Part shown: positions 6,704 through 13,823 of the stretch, piece by piece
How positions within the stretch are numbered: the first letter of the stretch is position 1
Layout of the letters: each line of letters opens with the position of its first letter
DNA from: CAKSFT01 sp045603125
GTDB lineage: Bacteria > Bacillota > Clostridia > UBA1381
Assembly: GCA_045603125.1 (NCBI GenBank)
Contig: JAZULN010000017.1
Location: 1 to 13,823, forward strand
DNA length: 13,823 nucleotides
Reading direction: 5' to 3'
Program-made: the position numbers and the translations under genes
Notes under the pieces: model-generated
What the model saw: only the letters and a program-made list of their open reading frames with translations
Databases searched by the model: none
Told to the model about the DNA's origin: nothing

Positions 6704-9700
6704 CTAAAACACACTCTTAACAGACTCATCACCAAAACTATTTTTCAGCTCTCTTAAGCAATTATCTGTCCCTGATAGTTTTAGTGCATCAGGGACACTA
6801 ATTCTTTCCTTAGTCGCTTCGATATAAAAGCATACCGAAACATCACCTTTAAAAGAAGCCACAACGGTTTTTAACTTTTCTATAGCAGAATTTTCTTTTT
6901 GAGGAATCTTTATAAATATAGTTTTGGGAACACTTTCCACATTCTCGATTCGGGACACTGTCTCACATAAAAGCTTTGGCTCTTCGTCTTCTCTAAGACT
7001 TAATTTTCCTTCAATTACAACTATACTTTCCTCCTCTAAAAGGTATGAGTATTTTGTCAGAACTTTAGGGAACACTAACACCTCAATAGATCCGAAAACA
7101 TCTTCTATTGTCACAAAAGCCATCTGGGAACTGTTTCTTGTAATTTTATTTTTCCTCGTACTTATTATTCCACAAAGTTTTATAAACATTCCATCACAGA
7201 TTTTGTCATTTACTATTTGAAAATTTCCTTCCTCATCTTTTTCCACAGCCGTTAAAACGTCTCCAATGGTAAACTTGGTAATTTTTGAAATTTTATCGGA
7301 ATATTCCTCGCAAGGGTGACCCGAAAGATACATTCCGATAGTCTTTTTTTCCATCTTCAAAAGCTCTCGGTTTGAAAACTCATTTATATTTGGAAAATCA
7401 ATTTCCTCTGGAGTTTCTTCATCAAAAAGTGTAATCTGACCCGAAACATTTCCCTTTTTGCTCACTCCCTCTGAGTTTATAACATCTTCATAAACCGCCA
7501 TTAGCTGTGCTCTTTTAATCCCAAAAGAATCAAAAGCACCGCACATTATAAGGGATTCTACCGCACGTTTATTTATATCCTTATCAATCATACGGGATAT
7601 AAAATCGGAAAATCCCAAAAATTCGCCGTTTTCTTCTCTTTCTTTGACAATTCTTTGAATGAAACTTCTACCCACATTCTTCACAACCGAAAGTCCGAAA
7701 CGAATAGCGTTATCCTCAACTGTGAAGGTGTCGAAACTTTTATTTACATCGGGCGGATAGAGTGAAATTCCCATCTTTTTGGCATTTACAATATATCCGT
7801 TTGCCTTTTCCAAATCATCAACACTGGAAATTAGCGACGCCATATATTCAACAGGATAAAAAGTCTTTAGATATGCAGTCTGGTAAGTGATGTAAGCATA
7901 GGCTGCCGCATGGGATTTATTAAAGGCATAATTTGCAAAATCATACATTTCGTCAAAGATGTCTTTTGCAACATTTTCATCAATCCCGTTAGCAACACAT
8001 CCTTTTATTATAACATTTCCCTCGTCATCTTTTTTACCATATATAAAGTTCTGGCGTTCGATTTCCATCTTGTCCATCTTCTTTTTACTGATAACTCGAC
8101 GTAAAAGATCTGCATCCCCCAAAGAATACCCTGCCATGGTTCTTACAATCTGCATAACCTGCTCCTGATATACCATGCAACCGTAGGTGACATCTAAGAT
8201 GTCTTTTAGTAGCGGATGCTTATATGTAATATCCTCAGGGTGGTTTTTATTGTGGATATACATGGGGATTGATTCCATAGGGCCGGGACGATATAGCGAA
8301 ATTCCCGCAATTATATCTTCCAAAGATGTTGGTTTTAATTCCTGCATAAAGGATTTCATTCCGGCACTTTCTATCTGGAAAACCCCGTCGGTGTTTCCCG
8401 TTGAAATATTTTCATATACCTCTTTTATGTCATAGGAAATTTTGGACATATCTATCTTTATGCCCTTATTTCTCTCGATAATCTTCACCGCATTCTCGAT
8501 TATGGTAAGGTTTCGAAGCCCCAAAAAGTCCATTTTTAAAAGTCCCAACTCCTCAACTGTATCCTTTACAAACTGAGTAGTAACAGCCTCATCATTGGTC
8601 TGTAGCGGGATATAGGTAACTGTTGGCTCTTCGGTAATAACAACACCCGCTGCGTGGGTTGATTTATGTCGGGGTAACCCCTCTAGCTTTCTTGCCATAT
8701 CTATTAGCTTTTTAATATTTTTGTCGTCATTATAAAGTGCTTTTAGCTCATCACTGACATCCAAAGCCTTATCTATAGTCATCTTTAAGTCATTAGGGAC
8801 AAGTTTTGCCACCTTATCAACCTCGGCGTATGGGATATTTAGAGCCCTTCCAACATCTCGAATGGCAAGCTTTGCCTTCATTGTACCAAATGTTATAATC
8901 TGTGAAACCTTATCCACACCATATTTTTCGACAACGTAATTTATAACCTTCTGACGTCCCTCCGGCTCAAAGTCGATATCAATATCGGGCATAGTAACTC
9001 GGGCAGGATTTAGAAATCTTTCAAAAAGAAGGTTATAACGAATGGGGTCAATGCCGGTAATCCCTAAGGTATAGGCAACGATACTTCCGGCAGCAGATCC
9101 TCTTCCCGGGCCTACCATTACCCCGTTATTTTTTGCATAATGAATAAAATCCCATACAATCAGGAAGTAATCTACAAACCCCATATTATTTATAACCGAC
9201 AGCTCAAAATCAAGTCTATCAGTTAAGGATTTATCAATGTTTTCATATCTTTTTTCAAGTCCCGAATAGCAAAGTTCTTTTAAATATTCAAAAGGAGCCT
9301 TTCCGTCGGGCACATCATATGACGGAAGGTGACGACTTGAAAAATCAAAATCCACATTACACCTTTTTGCAATTTTTCCGGTATTCTCAAGTGCCTCCGG
9401 CACATACGAAAATAAGCTCTCCATCTCCTCGGGAGATTTTAAGTAAAATTCCTCGGTTTCAAATTTCATTCGGTCAGGGTCGTCAACAGTTCTGTCCATT
9501 TGGATACACATTAAAATATCCTGTGCCTCAGCATCTTCTCGGTTGACATAGTGAACGTCGTTTGTTGCAACAAGTCCAATTCCAAGCTCACGGGCAATGT
9601 CAATTAAAACAGGATTTGAGGTTTTTTGCTCCTTTAGCCCATGATCTTGAATCTCAATATAATAATTATCCTTGCCGAAAACCTCAAGATATCTTTTTGC

Positions 9701-10174
9701 AATTTCCTTTGCACCGTCGACATTTCCGTTTAAAATCGCCTTTGGAAGTTCCCCGGCAAGGCAGGCAGAAAGTGCGATAAGTCCGTCTTTGTGCTCTTTT
9801 AACAGGTCAAAATCAATTCTCGGTTTATAATAAAACCCTTCGGTAAAACCGTCGCTCACAATCTTTATAAGATTTTTATACCCTACTTCATTTTCGCACA
9901 GTAAAATTAAGTGGCTATATTTTGAATCATATTCATGAGTTTTATCAAATCGGGTTCTTGGCGAAACATATACTTCACAACCGATAATCGGCTTTATACC
10001 TTGATTCTTCGCCTCTTTATAAAAATCCACTACTCCATACATCGCACCGTGGTCGGTTATTGCAAGGCTTTCCATTCCAAGGTCCTTTGCCCTATTTAAT
10101 AGGTCTGATATTCTTGCAGCACCGTCTAACAGACTATACTCTGTATGGGTATGAAGATGCACAAATTCACCCAT
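6704..10174 (-). CDS. dnaE: DNA polymerase III alpha subunit, DnaE type
   Basis: 1156 residues, the usual DnaE1 length. It synthesises DNA at the replication fork. The N-terminal PHP domain (about 1-280) starts with VHLHTHTEYSLLDG and has candidate metal ligands H8, H10, D41-H42, E67, H88, C138, D206 and H208. The polymerase core has PDIDID (396-401; acidic residues D397, D399 and D401) and MDFLGLRN (D549 as the third Asp). Helix-hairpin-helix and OB-fold regions follow; the OB fold is near GIISTRKNKI...VTIEDVFGSIEVLVFPK in the last 200 residues. No intein or frameshift. The start ATG 10174 has AGGAGG 7 nt upstream. It stands 15 nt after whiA. Low-GC Gram-positives normally carry PolC as well, so this could be the lagging-strand/primer-extending enzyme; no polC is in the window to decide. 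Confidence 0.98.
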   Translation of the reverse strand: MGEFVHLHTHTEYSLLDGAARISDLLNRAKDLGMESLAITDHGAMYGVVDFYKEAKNQGIKPIIGCEVYVSPRTRFDKTHEYDSKYSHLILLCENEVGYKNLIKIVSDGFTEGFYYKPRIDFDLLKEHKDGLIALSACLAGELPKAILNGNVDGAKEIAKRYLEVFGKDNYYIEIQDHGLKEQKTSNPVLIDIARELGIGLVATNDVHYVNREDAEAQDILMCIQMDRTVDDPDRMKFETEEFYLKSPEEMESLFSYVPEALENTGKIAKRCNVDFDFSSRHLPSYDVPDGKAPFEYLKELCYSGLEKRYENIDKSLTDRLDFELSVINNMGFVDYFLIVWDFIHYAKNNGVMVGPGRGSAAGSIVAYTLGITGIDPIRYNLLFERFLNPARVTMPDIDIDFEPEGRQKVINYVVEKYGVDKVSQIITFGTMKAKLAIRDVGRALNIPYAEVDKVAKLVPNDLKMTIDKALDVSDELKALYNDDKNIKKLIDMARKLEGLPRHKSTHAAGVVITEEPTVTYIPLQTNDEAVTTQFVKDTVEELGLLKMDFLGLRNLTIIENAVKIIERNKGIKIDMSKISYDIKEVYENISTGNTDGVFQIESAGMKSFMQELKPTSLEDIIAGISLYRPGPMESIPMYIHNKNHPEDITYKHPLLKDILDVTYGCMVYQEQVMQIVRTMAGYSLGDADLLRRVISKKKMDKMEIERQNFIYGKKDDEGNVIIKGCVANGIDENVAKDIFDEMYDFANYAFNKSHAAAYAYITYQTAYLKTFYPVEYMASLISSVDDLEKANGYIVNAKKMGISLYPPDVNKSFDTFTVEDNAIRFGLSVVKNVGRSFIQRIVKEREENGEFLGFSDFISRMIDKDINKRAVESLIMCGAFDSFGIKRAQLMAVYEDVINSEGVSKKGNVSGQITLFDEETPEEIDFPNINEFSNRELLKMEKKTIGMYLSGHPCEEYSDKISKITKFTIGDVLTAVEKDEEGNFQIVNDKICDGMFIKLCGIISTRKNKITRNSSQMAFVTIEDVFGSIEVLVFPKVLTKYSYLLEEESIVVIEGKLSLREDEEPKLLCETVSRIENVESVPKTIFIKIPQKENSAIEKLKTVVASFKGDVSVCFYIEATKERISVPDALKLSGTDNCLRELKNSFGDESVKSVF

Positions 10175-10189
10175 TTCACTTCCTCCTTT

Positions 10190-11056
10190 CTATAAGTTAT
10201 CTGCAATTTCAATTAGTCTATTTAATCTATGGTTTACCCCCGATTTACCTATCGGCGGGTCAAACCTTTTTCCCAAATCCTTTAAGCTATCTTCAGGGAA
10301 TTTTACCCGAATTTCTGCCGCTTCCTTTAAAGTTTGGGGAAGGTGTTCATATTCAGGCGATGCCTTTAGCTTTTCTATTGCCGCCAAGTGCCTGCAATAG
10401 GCAGATGCGATTTTGTCCATATTTGCATTTTCGCAGTTCATCTGCCGGTTTATATCGTTTCTGATTTCCTTCTCAGCCGAGATGTTATAAATCTCCATAG
10501 CAGCACCCCCGGCACCAATAAGGCCCAGGACACCGGCTATCATCTCATATTCTTTTAGATATACAACCCTATGTGACTTTCTTTCTGTAACCCTCGCCAT
10601 TACACCGGAACTTTCAAGTAACCCAACTAATTTATCAGCCTGAGATTTATTCTTATAATCAAATTCTAAATGGTAGCTCTTCTTTGGGTCGGTAATAGAG
10701 CCGCCCCCTAAAAATGCACCTCTAACATACGAACTTATGCAGCATGCCCGGTTAGTTTTGAATTTTCCCTTAAAAAAACCGGTGTCTTCAAGCATTTTCA
10801 GGGATACCCAAGTGTCTTTTATTTCGATTTTATAAAAGGACTTTAAAAATTCAGGTAAGATTTCAACATTATATATTTTATTTATAACTCCCGAAATCAT
10901 ATATGCCGCTTTCTTACTTTCGGTTATCAGGGTGATTCCGTCTTTTGTTACCCTGCCGGCATTCCCCAAAAAGCCGGATAGAGTAAAAATATCACACTGA
11001 GGGCAACTTGATGCCACATCACATATTTTATCTTTTATATCTGAAGAAAAAGACAT
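10190..11056 (-). CDS. whiA: DNA-binding protein WhiA
   Basis: 288 residues. WhiA proteins pair an N-terminal LAGLIDADG homing-endonuclease-like domain, without nuclease function, with a C-terminal helix-turn-helix. The N-terminal part here has SFSSDIKDKICDV, the GFLGNAGRV segment and the YVRGAFLGGGSITDP block typical of the family. The last 50 residues contain SLKDLGKRFDPPIGKSGVNHRLNRL, the conserved helix-turn-helix. In actinomycetes it controls sporulation septation; in Firmicutes it is linked to cell division and chromosome segregation. I chose ATG 11056 over ATG 11077: GGAGGG lies 5 nt before 11056, while 11077 has a site touching the start codon and adds seven residues foreign to the family. 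The usual neighbours rapZ and yvcK are missing; murB lies directly upstream. Confidence 0.95.
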   Translation of the reverse strand: MSFSSDIKDKICDVASSCPQCDIFTLSGFLGNAGRVTKDGITLITESKKAAYMISGVINKIYNVEILPEFLKSFYKIEIKDTWVSLKMLEDTGFFKGKFKTNRACCISSYVRGAFLGGGSITDPKKSYHLEFDYKNKSQADKLVGLLESSGVMARVTERKSHRVVYLKEYEMIAGVLGLIGAGGAAMEIYNISAEKEIRNDINRQMNCENANMDKIASAYCRHLAAIEKLKASPEYEHLPQTLKEAAEIRVKFPEDSLKDLGKRFDPPIGKSGVNHRLNRLIEIADNL

Positions 11057-11061
11057 TTTTG

Positions 11062-11067
11062 CCCTCC
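11062..11067 (-). promoter_or_regulatory. ribosome binding site that fixes the whiA start
   Basis: GGAGGG on the minus strand, 5 nt before ATG 11056. It would lie inside the reading frame if the upstream ATG 11077 (overlapping the murB stop as ATGA) were used, so it favours 11056. Use of 11077 by coupling is not excluded. Confidence 0.7.
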
Positions 11068-11073
11068 CTTTTT

Positions 11074-11970
11074 TCATTCTCCTAAAAATTTAACCTCCGG
11101 CTCTAATGTAACTCCAAACTTTTCAAAAACCTTGTCTTTTACATCTTCCATCAGTTTTTTTACATCCTCGGCCGTCGCATCGTTAAAGTTCACCACGAAT
11201 CCCGCGTGTTTTTCAGATACTTTAGCACCGCCAACCGTATATCCTTTTAATCCGGCATCTTCAATAAGCTTTGCGGCAAAATAGCCTTCCGGTCTTTTGA
11301 AGGTGCTTCCGGCACTTGGGAAATTAAGCGGTTGCTTATCTTTTCGTTTTTGGTTAAGCTCCTGCATTTTATCAGAAATCTCCCCAATGTCGCCCTTTTT
11401 GAGGGATAACTCCGCATATAAAATAATCTTCTGACTATCATTAAAGATGCTTTTTCTATAGCCAAACCCCGCATCTTTTCCCGAAATTTCCTTAATCTCG
11501 CCGTCAGAGTCAAGATACCCTATCTTTTTTACAACATCTTTCATCTCGCCTCCATAGGCGCCTGCGTTCATAACTAAAGCACCACCAAGAGTACCGGGAA
11601 TTCCTGATGCAAATTCAAGACCTGTCAACCTCTCCGTTTTTACCTTATTTGCAAGGGTTGATAATAAAACCCCGGCTTCGGCAAAAACATTTTCCCCGTC
11701 AATTTTTACGCTAGATAAACCGGAGGAAATCTTAATTATAACCCCCGAAATCCCGTCATCACTTATCAAAATATTCGAGCCGTTTCCGATTACAGTATAT
11801 GAAACGCCGTAGTTTTTACATAAATCTATTACATCTTTTATCTCGGAAAAGCTCTCGGGTATAACTAAATATTCGGCATTTCCGCCAATCTTAAATGAGG
11901 TATGTTTTTTCATACTCTCATCTTTTAATAAATTTTCTGATACCTTTTTTAAAGCCTCATAAAACTCCAT
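11074..11970 (-). CDS. murB: UDP-N-acetylenolpyruvoylglucosamine reductase
   Basis: 298 residues. A cytosolic FAD enzyme that uses NADPH to reduce UDP-GlcNAc-enolpyruvate to UDP-MurNAc, the second committed step of peptidoglycan precursor synthesis. FAD-binding segments are HTSFKIGGNAEYLV (23-36), VIGNGSNILI (60-69) and the ASGIPGTLGGALVMNAGAYGG loop (from 121). Catalytic positions are visible: Y171-R172 in GYRKS, S222 in SAGSTFKRP as the proton donor, and E292 or E290 in LEPEV. The short substrate loop fits the Gram-positive type II MurB rather than the longer E. coli type. ATG 11970 has GGAG 7 nt upstream and lies 12 nt after the PHP gene. Confidence 0.97.
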   Translation of the reverse strand: MEFYEALKKVSENLLKDESMKKHTSFKIGGNAEYLVIPESFSEIKDVIDLCKNYGVSYTVIGNGSNILISDDGISGVIIKISSGLSSVKIDGENVFAEAGVLLSTLANKVKTERLTGLEFASGIPGTLGGALVMNAGAYGGEMKDVVKKIGYLDSDGEIKEISGKDAGFGYRKSIFNDSQKIILYAELSLKKGDIGEISDKMQELNQKRKDKQPLNFPSAGSTFKRPEGYFAAKLIEDAGLKGYTVGGAKVSEKHAGFVVNFNDATAEDVKKLMEDVKDKVFEKFGVTLEPEVKFLGE

Positions 11971-11982
11971 ATCGTCACTCCA

Positions 11983-12699
11983 TTATATAGATTTTCTGCC
12001 CTTTAGAAATTCTCTTAATGTATTTAAATCTCTATTGATAATCAATTCCTCAGGAAAATCGATGTCAGAAAGCATTGCTTTTGCCTTGGTAATTTCCCCA
12101 AGCTCAAAGCAACTGTGGCAGTCACTGTTTACAACAATTCCTGTCCCTACTTCCTTACATTTTAGTGCAATCTCTCTGCAAATTTCAATATTTTTCGGGC
12201 GTGTATCAAAGCTATGGCCGTTGATTTCTATTAGTTTACCCAATTCCTTGGTTTTTCTTACAACCTTATCAATATCATATCTATAACTCGGGTTTCCGCT
12301 ATGGCCTAAAATATCCACATATGGGTTATTTAAAGCTCCCATATAAGCCGAGGTATGGTCTCCGCCCTCGCACGAATAATATGCAGGCGTGTGGATGCTC
12401 GCAATTACAATATCAAGGCATCTTAATAAGTCCTCGGGAAAGTCGATTCTTCCTGTTTTATCAAGGATATTCGCCTCGCATCCTTTTAAGATTCTGACCC
12501 CTTCATATTCTTCCGGGATGCTCCTTTTTAAGCACAGAAAGTGCCAGTCTACCGGTGCATCTTTCATTTCCATTCCGTGGTCGGTTATGGCTATTGCCTC
12601 GAGTCCCCTTTTTTTCGCAAAGTCTACCAATTCAAAAACTGTACTGTATGCGTGAGTACTTGCAATGGTGTGACAATGCAAGTCTGTTAGTATGTTCAC
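11983..12699 (-). CDS. PHP-domain phosphatase, YcdX-like
   Basis: 238 residues, a single PHP (polymerase and histidinol phosphatase) domain. All nine ligands expected for a trinuclear metal site of the YcdX kind are in order: H8 and H10 (DLHCHT), H16, H41 (ITDHG), E75 (GCEAN), H103 (SIHTP), H133 (LGHSG), D193 and H195 (NSDCH). This points to a cytosolic phosphoesterase; the substrate is not known from sequence. It is shorter than, and lacks the features of, HisK-type histidinol phosphatase, and no his genes are near. The start is GTG at 12699, with AGGGGG 9 nt upstream and no better in-frame ATG before the DLHCHT motif. It sits between hprK (22 nt) and murB (12 nt), a position seen in other Clostridia. 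Confidence 0.9.
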   Translation of the reverse strand: MNILTDLHCHTIASTHAYSTVFELVDFAKKRGLEAIAITDHGMEMKDAPVDWHFLCLKRSIPEEYEGVRILKGCEANILDKTGRIDFPEDLLRCLDIVIASIHTPAYYSCEGGDHTSAYMGALNNPYVDILGHSGNPSYRYDIDKVVRKTKELGKLIEINGHSFDTRPKNIEICREIALKCKEVGTGIVVNSDCHSCFELGEITKAKAMLSDIDFPEELIINRDLNTLREFLKGRKSI

Positions 12700-12721
12700 T
12701 AAATTTTGCCCCCTTGTGTTG

Positions 12722-13660
12722 TTACATATTCTGCTGCATCTGATTCATTAAGCGGTTATTTAGCTCAACTGCCGCGTTATAGCCCATTCTCTTCTGACGG
12801 TTATTCATAGCCGCAACTTCGATAATTACCGCAAGGTTTCTACCCAATTTTACAGGAATTGTAAGGCTTGGAATATTTATTCCCATAACATTCGTGTATT
12901 CGTCAACCATGCCAAGACGATCGTAGTGCTTATCTTCCTTCCAAGGCTCTAAGTGGATAATCAAATCAATGCTTTCTGTATCCTTTACAGCACCGATACC
13001 GAATATCTCTTTTACGTCGATAATTCCAATTCCCCTTAATTCAACAAAGTGGCGAATGATATCGGGTGATGAGCCAACTAAAGTCTTATCTGAAACCCTT
13101 TTAATTTCAACCGCATCATCTGCAACGAGTCTGTGGCCTCTTTTTAAAAGCTCGATTGCAGTTTCGCTCTTACCCACACCACTTTCGCCCATAATAAGGA
13201 TGCCTTCGCCGTAAACTTCAACCAAAACGCCGTGTCTTGTGATTCTCGGTGCAATCTGGACATTTAAATATCGAATCAGTGCACTCATAAGGCTTGATGT
13301 GGACTGCTCTGTTCTTAAAAGTGTTATATCAAATTCCTTTGCAAGCTCTATAATTTCCGGACCTGCCTGCATTGCTCTTGTGATTATTATTGCCGGAACT
13401 TTTTTAGAGAAGAGCGGTTTTAGAAGATTATATCTTTTCTCGTATGGAAACTGTGAAAGATAGGTAAGCTCAACCTTACCGAGAATCTGGATACGGTTTT
13501 TATCAAAATAATCGAAAAATCCCGCAATCTGCAAACCCGGTCGGTTAACATCGGCACACTGTACCATTACCTCATCGTAATTCTGGGCAGTATATAACCT
13601 TTCAAACTGAAATTCTTCCGAAACCTTTGATAAAGGAATAGTGAATATTTCTTCGTTCAT
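12722..13660 (-). CDS. hprK: HPr kinase/phosphorylase
   Basis: 312 residues, a typical length. It phosphorylates HPr (and Crh) on Ser46 when glycolytic intermediates are high and removes that phosphate when Pi is high, so it sets carbon catabolite repression through CcpA. The N-terminal domain (1-130) is followed by the P-loop GESGVGKS (158-165), H143 in TRHGVLVEVYG, the LVADDAVEI acidic pair D181-D182, and the family signature ELRGIGIIDVKEIFGIGAV (about 207-225). The C-terminal NRQKRMGYNAA helix is also present. ATG 13660 has AAAGGAG 8 nt upstream. It is the first gene of the block ending with dnaE. Linkage of hprK with pfkA in the same region is consistent with shared control of sugar flux, though pfkA has its own promoter. 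Confidence 0.97.
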   Translation of the reverse strand: MNEEIFTIPLSKVSEEFQFERLYTAQNYDEVMVQCADVNRPGLQIAGFFDYFDKNRIQILGKVELTYLSQFPYEKRYNLLKPLFSKKVPAIIITRAMQAGPEIIELAKEFDITLLRTEQSTSSLMSALIRYLNVQIAPRITRHGVLVEVYGEGILIMGESGVGKSETAIELLKRGHRLVADDAVEIKRVSDKTLVGSSPDIIRHFVELRGIGIIDVKEIFGIGAVKDTESIDLIIHLEPWKEDKHYDRLGMVDEYTNVMGINIPSLTIPVKLGRNLAVIIEVAAMNNRQKRMGYNAAVELNNRLMNQMQQNM

Positions 13661-13681
13661 AGTATCTTCTCCTTTTATATA

Positions 13682-13699
13682 TGTTTTTAATTAAAAACA
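13682..13699. promoter_or_regulatory. 18-bp perfect palindrome in the hprK leader, candidate operator
   Basis: TGTTTTTAATTAAAAACA reads the same on both strands. It lies between the predicted -10 box and the hprK ribosome site, at roughly +9 to +26 of the message. It lacks the central CG and other fixed bases of a CcpA cre site. It could be a repressor site or form a short leader hairpin; the sequence alone does not say which. Confidence 0.4.
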
Positions 13700-13714
13700 G
13701 TTATAGTCCATTAT

Positions 13715-13743
13715 ATTATACTATAAAACTTTTATTTTTTAAA
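13715..13743 (-). promoter_or_regulatory. probable promoter of hprK and the genes behind it
   Basis: On the minus strand TTTAAA (13743-13738) and a perfect TATAAT (13720-13715) have a 17-nt spacer. A second TATAAT overlaps it at 13715-13710 but has no -35 partner. The -35 matches at four of six bases. A TATAGT/ACTATA inverted repeat (6-bp arms) surrounds the -10. The surroundings are very AT-rich, so chance -10 boxes are likely, but the position before hprK fits. Confidence 0.5.
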
Positions 13744-13823
13744 TAGAATTTTTAGTTTTTTTATAATTTATTTAATTTTTCGTGAAATTTTTATTGTTTT
13801 TTCCCCGAAATAGATAAAATAAA

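Noticed and set aside
6682..6704. ATTTTTAA/TTAAAAAT stem after dnaE as a terminator
   Set aside because: The stem is all A-T and is not followed by a U-run, so it is unlikely to stop transcription; dnaE may read through into mtrB.
10060..10464. Open frame of 134 codons on the plus strand
   Set aside because: It lies antisense across the start of dnaE and the end of whiA, both firmly identified, and its product has no recognisable domain.
13682..13699. cre site for CcpA at the hprK leader palindrome
   Set aside because: Although it begins TG and ends CA, the centre is AATT rather than the CG-centred core and the total length is wrong.

Overview
The window looks like chromosomal DNA of a low-GC Gram-positive bacterium, most likely of the class Clostridia. 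The evidence is the gene set and order (hprK, murB, whiA, dnaE, pfkA), strong AAGGAG-type ribosome binding sites, AT-rich spacers, a bifunctional HPr kinase/phosphorylase, a TRAP protein (mtrB) and SLH-domain wall proteins. The species cannot be read from the sequence. Every gene I accept lies on the minus strand, so transcription runs from high to low coordinates. No RNA gene, IS element, CRISPR array or prophage gene is visible, and no gene-free stretch exceeds 163 bases.

In transcription order, block 1 (13823 to 6704) starts with an AT-rich leader carrying a probable promoter and an 18-bp perfect palindrome. It continues with tightly packed genes: hprK (carbon catabolite control), a YcdX-type PHP phosphatase, murB (peptidoglycan precursor), whiA (DNA-binding regulator) and dnaE (replicative polymerase). 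This is the well-known Firmicute hprK/murB/whiA/dnaE/pfkA neighbourhood, but rapZ and yvcK, which usually stand just before whiA, are absent here. Block 2 (6703 to 5154) has its own good promoter and holds mtrB (the tryptophan-sensing RNA-binding protein TRAP), a 64-residue DUF2007-like protein and pfkA. It ends in a strong intrinsic terminator.

Block 3 (5153 to 2516) begins directly after that terminator with no room for a conventional promoter between them. It holds a hotdog-fold acyl-CoA thioesterase, a D-2-hydroxyacid dehydrogenase overlapping it by ATGA, and a secreted D-alanyl-D-alanine carboxypeptidase, closed by a 12-bp perfect-stem terminator. Block 4 (2515 to 1) has a near-consensus sigma-A promoter, a secreted protein with SLH repeats and a glucosaminidase domain, and an ABC-F ATPase cut off by the window edge.

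The genes are mostly housekeeping functions for sugar sensing and glycolysis, wall synthesis and trimming, and replication. The less ordinary points are the TRAP gene wired upstream of phosphofructokinase, the terminator whose 3' arm can pair with the next gene's Shine-Dalgarno sequence, and the palindrome in the hprK leader. I found no clear sign of a wholly new multi-gene system.
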